A model generated the notes under the pieces. It was given only the letters and a program-made list of their open reading frames with translations, was not told the origin of the DNA and did no database searches. Source: Amycolatopsis orientalis DSM 40040 = KCTC 9412 (GTDB lineage: Bacteria > Actinomycetota > Actinomycetes > Mycobacteriales > Pseudonocardiaceae). From it: a DNA stretch of 64,000 nucleotides. Numbering within the stretch: position 1 is the first letter of the stretch; each line of letters begins with the position of its first letter. This document shows positions 58,641 through 64,000 of this stretch, piece by piece. A program made the translations under genes and the position numbers. Where the stretch lies: positions 480,995 through 544,994 of the forward strand of contig NZ_ASJB01000080.1 in assembly GCF_000478275.1 (NCBI RefSeq). Direction: 5' to 3'.

Positions 58641-59114
58641 ATGGCGATCGTGCGCAAGCGATCGGACCCCGCCAGAGGGCTCACCCCGGGGTGGAACTCC
58701 CTGGCCGTGGCGGCCGGTGCCGGCCTGCTGGTGATCTTTCTGGCCTGGCTCGCCGGGCCGGGTCTGTTCGGCATCACGAACGAGAAGCGAGGGACGACCG
58801 TGCGGGCCGAGGTCGTCCAGCCCGTGCCCTGCGCGGGCGGCGCCATCACCGAGACCGTCAAGTTCGAATTCGGCGGACGGCCGATGGAGGGTTCGCTCAA
58901 CGCCTGCGGGCACGGCAAGGGGGAGCGGCTCGACGTCGTCGTCCCCGACGGCGCCGCGGGTGACGCGGTCTCCGTGCACGCGGCCGACGCGGCGGCCGGG
59001 GCCAGCGACGCGCGGCGGCCGGTCGGGCTGGCACTGCTGGTGTTCAGCTGCTTCGCCGGCGGGATGTACGTCTTCCTCGTCCTGCGCGGTCCACGGAGGC
59101 TCGCGACGGCGTGA
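58641..59114 (+). CDS. Hypothetical protein with two membrane helices
   Basis: A 157-residue protein. Helix 1 is about residues 20-42 (LAVAAGAGLLVIFLAWLAGP), an external domain with two cysteines (VPCAGG, NACGHG) follows, and helix 2 is about 130-148. The layout resembles DUF3592-type small membrane proteins, but no firm family is visible. ATG 58641 lies after GGGAG. The next gene is a separate unit 68 bp downstream. Confidence 0.62.
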   Translation: MAIVRKRSDPARGLTPGWNSLAVAAGAGLLVIFLAWLAGPGLFGITNEKRGTTVRAEVVQPVPCAGGAITETVKFEFGGRPMEGSLNACGHGKGERLDVVVPDGAAGDAVSVHAADAAAGASDARRPVGLALLVFSCFAGGMYVFLVLRGPRRLATA

Positions 59115-59182
59115 CCGGACTGTGTCTCGTCATTTGGCGAGCTGGTTCCTAGAGTTCTCGCGACACCTGGGGGTGGCGCGAC

Positions 59183-59794
59183 ATGGTCGAGCAAGACCGG
59201 ATCGGCGACGAAGCCGGATCCATCGGTGAGCGGCGGAGCCGGGTACCGTGGCTAGTCGGCCTGATCGTGCTGGTGATCTTGCTGGTCGGCGGTCTCGTCC
59301 TCGTCGGCGCCCGCGCGCTCGCGCCCACACAGGCGGCCGAGGAGCCACCGCCGCCACCGCTGCCGTTCTGTGCCGTGGCCCAGGTCAAGGTCGCCGAGGG
59401 AAAACCGGTGCGGCAACGGCTGCCCGAGCCGGTGGTCACCCTGCCGACCGGCTGCCGCCCGCCCGATCCGGCGGCCGCCGTCACCTTCGCCGACGTGGTC
59501 GTCGGCACCGGGCCGGAGAAGGCGCAGGGCAGCAATTACCTGGCCTTTTTCGCGTTGTACGACCTCGCCAGCGGCGAGGTGATCGCGTCGAACTGGCAGC
59601 CGAGGCATCAGTACGACGGCCTGTCCGGCGGTGCCGTCGAACCGGCAGGGGGTCTCTGGAGCAGTGGTCTCGCCGGGATGAAGCCCGGTGGCCGCCGGGT
59701 GCTCCTGCTGCCCGCCGTCCTCGGGGAACGTGCCCAGGACCCCGTCGAGATGTACCGCTCGGTGCCGCTGGTCGCGGTCGTCGACGTGCTCTGA
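59183..59794 (+). CDS. Membrane-anchored FKBP-like protein
   Basis: A 203-residue protein with a transmembrane anchor (about 24-44) and a Pro-rich linker. Its C-terminal domain has FADVVVGTGPEKAQG, VAVVDVL and SSGLAGMKPGGRRVLLLPA, the pattern of FKBP-type peptidyl-prolyl isomerases (GMKPGGRR is the best motif). Key aromatic residues are only partly kept, so activity is uncertain. It probably acts on exported proteins. ATG follows GGGGGTGGCG. Confidence 0.75.
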   Translation: MVEQDRIGDEAGSIGERRSRVPWLVGLIVLVILLVGGLVLVGARALAPTQAAEEPPPPPLPFCAVAQVKVAEGKPVRQRLPEPVVTLPTGCRPPDPAAAVTFADVVVGTGPEKAQGSNYLAFFALYDLASGEVIASNWQPRHQYDGLSGGAVEPAGGLWSSGLAGMKPGGRRVLLLPAVLGERAQDPVEMYRSVPLVAVVDVL

Positions 59795-59800
59795 ACCGCA

Positions 59801-59864
59801 CGCGTTTCGTCCTCTGGATGCGGTAGTTCGACGTCGAAATACCGCATCCAGAGGACGAAACGCG
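59801..59864. terminator. Family D palindrome with changed inner stem
   Basis: Arms CGCGTTTCGTCCTCTGGATG and complement are as in other D copies, but the inner stem is TTCG/CGAA around ACGT instead of TTGC/GCAA, a compensatory change. It lies between convergent FKBP and metallopeptidase genes. Confidence 0.7.
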
Positions 59865-59880
59865 AGGAAAAGGGAAGGGG

Positions 59881-60966
59881 TCAGGAGACGGCGCTGGCCG
59901 GGGCCGAGAAGGTGTTGCAGTCGGCCACCCGGTTGTTGCTCGCCCCCGCGCGCCACCAGGACGCGTAATGCGCGTTCGTCCCGTGGTCCTGGCTGCGCGA
60001 GGTGTTGTCGCCCCGGGTCTCCTGGTCGTTCCAGGCCTTGTTGTACATGTCCCGGCTGACCGTGCCGCCCTGGTCGACATGCGCGCCGAGGAACATCCCG
60101 GAGAAGCACTGCGCCTGCAGTTCCTTGCGCCGCGACATCTCCAGCCCGGCGGGGCTGTTCTGGCCCGCGTCGTAGATCTTCTGCCAGGCCGCGTCCATCA
60201 GCCCGGCGACCTCCTGCACGTGATGCCCGTACTCGTGCGCGAAAAGGGCCAGGTAGACGCCAGGGTTGTTGCCGTACTGGTCGGTCTGCAGACCCCGGAA
60301 CGGCACGTAGAGGTTGTTCTCGCAGTAGTAGGCCGCCGTCGCGATGCCGACCTGGATCGTGCCGCATTCGGTTTCGAAGCTGGCGCCGGTCGGGAAGTGC
60401 AGCGCGGGCGGGGTGAACGGCAGGCGGTAGGCCTCGAGGAACGGGCCCCACGCGTTGTCGAGGCACTTGCCCGCGGCGGTGAAGAACGCCTCGGCGGCCT
60501 GCTGGCTGCTCTGCCACTGCGGCAGCGTGCAGACGCGGTTCTGCAGGCCGGCGTTGGGATCCTGGAGGATCGGGTGATCGGCGAGCTTGAGGATCTTCTG
60601 CGGTCCGCTCGGCGAGGACGGCGTCCTGGACGGCGACGTCGGGAACGGGTCCGGTGAGGACGAAGGTGACGACGACCCGCTCGGCGGCAGCGCCGCCGGG
60701 GAAGTCGGGTTCGGGGAGTTCTGGTAGCCCGCGTTCGCTACGTGATCGTTGTCGTCACGATTGAGTGAAACGATGGCGACCAGGCCGAGGACCAGGACGG
60801 CGACCGCGCCGAGGCAGATCCCGATGATCGCGCCCGTCGACCGGCGTGGCGGCGTCGGGAACTGGTGTGGCGCACCGTGCCACTGCCCAGGAGGCTGGCC
60901 GTGCACCGGCGGTGGCTGGACGGCGCCGCGTGGCGGCCACTGGCCGTGGGGCGGTTGCGTCATCAA
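59881..60966 (-). CDS. Neutral zinc metallopeptidase (YpfJ-like), membrane-anchored
   Basis: A 361-residue protein with a Pro-rich N-terminus (1-42), one membrane helix (about 45-67), a Ser/Pro-rich linker to about 120 and a zinc_peptidase domain. FAHEYGHHVQE carries the H-E-x-x-H motif, and RRKELQAQCFSG the further Glu region that follows it in this family. Four cysteines may form disulfides outside. MMTQ gives two adjacent ATGs as starts. Substrate unknown. Confidence 0.88.
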   Translation of the reverse strand: MMTQPPHGQWPPRGAVQPPPVHGQPPGQWHGAPHQFPTPPRRSTGAIIGICLGAVAVLVLGLVAIVSLNRDDNDHVANAGYQNSPNPTSPAALPPSGSSSPSSSPDPFPTSPSRTPSSPSGPQKILKLADHPILQDPNAGLQNRVCTLPQWQSSQQAAEAFFTAAGKCLDNAWGPFLEAYRLPFTPPALHFPTGASFETECGTIQVGIATAAYYCENNLYVPFRGLQTDQYGNNPGVYLALFAHEYGHHVQEVAGLMDAAWQKIYDAGQNSPAGLEMSRRKELQAQCFSGMFLGAHVDQGGTVSRDMYNKAWNDQETRGDNTSRSQDHGTNAHYASWWRAGASNNRVADCNTFSAPASAVS

Positions 60967-61181
60967 GTCGGTCCCGGTGGTTCTAGGGGCGAACCGGGGG
61001 TACCCGGCCCGATGTTCAGCATAACGAGCTAATGGGTCTCCCTCCCACTGCTCGGCTGCAGAGGGTATCCATGGTGAGGCGAGCGGTCACCCATCAGTGT
61101 CTTCACCCCAGCTCTCGCCGGGTGTCGGACCCTCTGGAAGAGTGTGCGCAAGCACTGCGCAAGGGGTAAGGGGCTGTCGCG

Positions 61182-62285
61182 ATGACGGAGACCGGTGGAT
61201 CGTCCGGGCCGGAAGGCACCGAGACGCCGAAGCCGCAGGAAGACACACCGACGCCGCCGCAAGGGGAAAGGTCCTCCGCACCGGTGCCGGAGCAGCAATG
61301 GCAGTCCCCGTCAGGGGCGACTCCGCCGCCTCCGCCCCCGCCGCCGTCCTATCAGCCGCAGGTGCCGCAGCCGAACTGGAAGGTCGGCCTCGGCAGGCCG
61401 GGGGTCATCCCGCTGCGCCCGCTGAACCTGACCGACATCCTCGACGGCGCGATCACGGCGATGCGCCGGTACTGGCGCATGGTCTTCGGCGCCGCCGCGG
61501 TGACCGCCGTGCTCACCGCGGCCATCAACCTGGTCGGGCTGCTGCTGATCGACACCGGCGCCGACCTCGAGCGGGTGCGCGATCTCGGCCCCGCGGCCAC
61601 CGACCAGGAACTGATGAACCAGATGCTGAGCATCCTGGGCGGGACGCTGGCGTCCTCGTTCATCACCCTCGTCGCCACCCTGCTCGGGACGACCGTCCTC
61701 ACCGGATTCCTGACCGTCCTGATGGGCAAGGCCGTGCTGGGCAAGCCGGTCACTTTCAAGGAGGCCATGAAGGAGGCGACGCCGCGGCTGCTGCCGCTGC
61801 TCGGCCTGACCGTGCTCTACACGCTGGCGATCATGGTCGCGGCGATCTTCTGCCTGCTGCCCGCGATCATCCCGTTCACCTTCTGGGCGCTGGCCAGCCC
61901 GGCGTTCATCCTGGAGCGCGGCACCGTGATGGAGGCGTTCCGCCGCTCGGTGAAGCTGGTTTCGGGGATGTTCTGGCGGGTCTTCGGGATCCTGCTGCTG
62001 GCCACCGTGATCTCCTCGTTCCTGGCGTCGATCATCACGCTGCCGTTCAGCTTCAGCGCGTTCATGTCGATCTTCGGCAATCTGGACCAGGTGTACATCC
62101 CGTCGACCGGTGACCTGATCCTGCAGTCGGTTGGCACCGTGGTCGCGCAGACGATCGTCGGGCCGTTCACCGCGCTGGTCACCGTGATCCTCTACATCGA
62201 CCAGCGCATGCGCCGCGAGGGCATGGACATCGAACTGGCCCGCGCGGCCGGGATCACGCCGCCGCCTCCGCCCCAGGCATGGTGA
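61182..62285 (+). CDS. Multi-pass membrane protein of DUF4129/DUF4350 cluster
   Basis: A 367-residue protein with a Pro/Gln-rich N-terminus (1-70, including a run of prolines) and about six helices. PLRPLNLTDILDGAITAMRR and ALASPAFILERGTVMEAFRR are typical of a family often annotated as glycerophosphoryl diester phosphodiesterase membrane domain-like. It is not an enzyme by itself on this evidence. It overlaps the DUF4129 gene by 7 bp and belongs to one operon. ATG 61182 follows AAGGGGTAAGGGG. Confidence 0.8.
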   Translation: MTETGGSSGPEGTETPKPQEDTPTPPQGERSSAPVPEQQWQSPSGATPPPPPPPPSYQPQVPQPNWKVGLGRPGVIPLRPLNLTDILDGAITAMRRYWRMVFGAAAVTAVLTAAINLVGLLLIDTGADLERVRDLGPAATDQELMNQMLSILGGTLASSFITLVATLLGTTVLTGFLTVLMGKAVLGKPVTFKEAMKEATPRLLPLLGLTVLYTLAIMVAAIFCLLPAIIPFTFWALASPAFILERGTVMEAFRRSVKLVSGMFWRVFGILLLATVISSFLASIITLPFSFSAFMSIFGNLDQVYIPSTGDLILQSVGTVVAQTIVGPFTALVTVILYIDQRMRREGMDIELARAAGITPPPPPQAW

Positions 62286-62920
62286 CGCCCTTCCTCACCG
62301 ACGTCCCGGTCGACATCGACCGGGACACCGCCCGGCTGCGTGCCGCCGAGGAACTTTCGGGTTCGGCGTACCAGGCCGCGAAACCGAGTTGGCTCTCCGA
62401 AGCCTTCAGCTGGGTCCTCGAAAAGCTGCTGAGTTTCTTCGACACCGTCGACAGCGCCGTGCCCGGCGGGATCTTCGCCGTGGTGCTGCTGCTCGTCGTG
62501 CTGATCGTGCTGATCGTGGTGATCCGGCTGCGGTCCGGTCCCCTGGCGGCGTCGGCCAGGGCCGAGCGGGCCGTGTTCGCCGGGCGGCGCAAGGCCTCCC
62601 GCGAACACCGTGTGGCGGCCGAGGCGGCCGCGGCCCGGGGCGACTTCGACGACGCCGTCCGCGAGATCTTCCGCGCCGTGGTGCGGTCCTTGGAGGAACG
62701 GGCGCTGCTGGACGAGAAGTCCGGCCGGACGGCCGACGAGGCCGCCCTCGAAGCCGGGCGGCTGCTCCCGGACGTCGCCGACGCCCTGCGTGCCGGCGCC
62801 CGGCTGTTCGACGATGTCCACTATGGAGGGATACCGGCCACCGAGTCCGGCTACCGCTCACTGTCCGAATTGGACGAACGCTGCCGCCGTTCGCGGCCCG
62901 TCGCGCTGGCGGCCGGATGA
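62279..62920 (+). CDS. DUF4129-domain protein
   Basis: A 213-residue protein. Residues 1-60 precede one membrane helix (about 63-82), then a cytoplasmic domain with AAARGDFDDAVREIFRAVVR and YRSLSELDERCR, the DUF4129 pattern. DUF4129 proteins accompany MoxR ATPases and DUF58 proteins in actinobacteria and bacilli, often with transglutaminase-like proteins. GTG 62282 is an alternative start. It is coupled to the next gene by ATGA. Confidence 0.82.
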   Translation: MVTPFLTDVPVDIDRDTARLRAAEELSGSAYQAAKPSWLSEAFSWVLEKLLSFFDTVDSAVPGGIFAVVLLLVVLIVLIVVIRLRSGPLAASARAERAVFAGRRKASREHRVAAEAAAARGDFDDAVREIFRAVVRSLEERALLDEKSGRTADEAALEAGRLLPDVADALRAGARLFDDVHYGGIPATESGYRSLSELDERCRRSRPVALAAG

Positions 62921-64000
62921 CCTCGGTCTCGCCCGACGCCCGGCGGATCTGGCGCGGGGTACGGCTCCCGCTCGCGGTCGTCGTCCTCATCGTGCTGACC
63001 GGCACACTGGTGGTCCTCGCCCGCGGGGAGCAGACCACCGGCGCGCTCGAACCGGGTTCGTACGAGCCCGGCGGCGGCCGCGCGCTGGCGACCCTGCTGG
63101 AACGGGAAGGCGTCAAGATCCCGGTGGTGCGCACCGCCGCCGCGGCCAAGGGGGTCGCGAGGGACGCGACCGTCCTGATCACCCAGCCCGCCTACGTGCC
63201 CAAGGAGACCTTCGTCGAAATCCGGCGGAGCGCCCGGCATGTCGTGCTGGTGCGGCCGAGTCCCGGCACGCTCGACGAAGTCCTCCCCGGGGTGCGGGCG
63301 ACAGGCCAGCTCGAAACCAAGACCCGGGCCCCGGACTGCCAGGCGGTGGATCCCGTCGCGGCGGGCGGCGCGACGATGGGCGGCGTGAAGTACGCGGCGA
63401 CGCAGCCGCGAGCCCAGGAATGTTACGGCGGCTCGTATCTCGAAGTCCCGGGTCCACAAGGGACGGTGACGGTGCTCGGCACGCCCGAACCGCTGACCAA
63501 CGAGTGGCTCGCGGACGAGGGCAACGCGGCGCTCGCGATGCGGCTGCTCGGGAAACACGAGCGGCTGGTCTGGTATCTGCCGACGCCGGCGGATCCGTCG
63601 CTCGAAGCGGAGAAGAAGCCGTTGTCCGAACTGATCCCGGCGGGCTGGTCGTACGCGGCCCTGCAGGCCGGGATCGCGGTGATCCTGCTGGCGCTGTGGC
63701 GGTCGAGGAGACTGGGGCCGGTGGTGTCCGAGCCGATCCCGGTCGTGGTGCGCGCGGCCGAGGCCACCGAGGGACGGGCCCGGTTGTATCGCAAGGCGAA
63801 GGCCGCCGCGCACGCCGGGGAGACCTTGCGTGAGGCGGCCCGCGCGCGGCTTCGGCCGTTGCTGGGGCTGACCCGCGACGCCGAACCCGCGGCACTGGTG
63901 CAGACCGTCGCCGCGCGGACCGGCCGGGCCCCGGCCGAGGTCGGCGCGCTGCTGTACGGGGATCCGCCCGCCGACGACGCCGCGCTGGTGCGGCTGGGGG
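62917..64000 (+). CDS. DUF4350-domain protein, 5' part
   Basis: The frame starts with ATG overlapping the DUF4129 stop and runs off the window, giving 361 codons. A membrane helix (about 18-38) leads to an exported domain (LEPGSYEPGGGRALATLLER is the DUF4350 start), then a second helix near residue 245-262 and a cytoplasmic tail. In mycobacteria the cluster continues with MoxR and DUF58 genes (recalled). Those would be just downstream of this window. Confidence 0.8.
   Translation, partial: MTSVSPDARRIWRGVRLPLAVVVLIVLTGTLVVLARGEQTTGALEPGSYEPGGGRALATLLEREGVKIPVVRTAAAAKGVARDATVLITQPAYVPKETFVEIRRSARHVVLVRPSPGTLDEVLPGVRATGQLETKTRAPDCQAVDPVAAGGATMGGVKYAATQPRAQECYGGSYLEVPGPQGTVTVLGTPEPLTNEWLADEGNAALAMRLLGKHERLVWYLPTPADPSLEAEKKPLSELIPAGWSYAALQAGIAVILLALWRSRRLGPVVSEPIPVVVRAAEATEGRARLYRKAKAAAHAGETLREAARARLRPLLGLTRDAEPAALVQTVAARTGRAPAEVGALLYGDPPADDAALVRLG

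Noticed and set aside
58304..58963. Frames through the composite element at 58.3 kb
   Set aside because: They consist of hairpin sequence followed by an out-of-frame shadow of the 58641 gene.
676..59864. Palindromes read as CRISPR repeats
   Set aside because: Copies are scattered singly at gene ends, lack regular spacers and no cas genes are present. The RecB-like nuclease at 11218 is not next to any array.

Overview
The window looks like a chromosomal segment of a high-GC actinomycete, most likely Amycolatopsis or a close relative in the Pseudonocardiales. The support is the GC-rich codon use, the many GTG starts and 4-base gene overlaps, families that are mostly actinobacterial (DUF3107, DUF3152, DUF3558, TIGR02569, AdnAB), and a nitrate-assimilation operon whose gene order (nasA-nasC-nasK-nirB-nirD-hemD) matches what I remember of Amycolatopsis. 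The genus is an inference. I see no tRNA, rRNA, CRISPR array, transposase, integrase or phage gene.

The backbone resembles the Mycobacterium tuberculosis Rv3200c-Rv3212 neighbourhood (recalled, not searched). In order it holds a PQQ-like protein and an RhlE-type helicase (13.2-16.4 kb), a ferritin-like protein and DUF3107 (16.8-17.7 kb), a TetR regulator, a hydrolase, a DUF3152 metallopeptidase-like protein, MoeZ and a TIGR02569 protein (24.6-31.0 kb), then an alkyltransferase-like protein, the AdnAB helicase-nuclease and a K+ channel (49.5-58.1 kb). Two accessory blocks interrupt it: an AurF-like diiron oxygenase/hydrolase block with secreted amidohydrolase (17.8-24.6 kb), and a block of ABC exporter, nitrate assimilation, two HemD paralogues, an orphan sensor kinase and a siderophore-interacting protein (31.3-49.5 kb). 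The left end (0-13 kb) holds a TetR/MFS pair, a ParB-like/phosphoesterase pair, CorA with a possible leader peptide, MaoC, DUF2332, NUDIX, PH-domain, PHP and MarC proteins. The right end (58.6-64 kb) holds small membrane proteins, a zinc metallopeptidase and a DUF4129/DUF4350 cluster that probably continues into a MoxR ATPase outside the window.

Regulation is readable at several points. There is a GlnR-like box before nasA, a near-consensus IdeR/DmdR iron box on the siderophore-interacting gene, palindromic operators for TetR, PadR and WYL regulators, and several TANNNT boxes 6-8 nt from a start codon that suggest leaderless transcripts.

The most striking feature is non-coding. All 13 convergent gene pairs carry a long, near-perfect palindrome between their stop codons, drawn from a few sequence families (A-G below) that recur across the window. 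Arms differ between copies in a compensatory way, so pairing rather than sequence seems to be kept. A larger element with three stems occurs twice (about 31.0 and 58.3 kb), and one copy is bounded by inverted repeats of about 28 bp. These look like a repeat-derived, bidirectional transcription-termination system.
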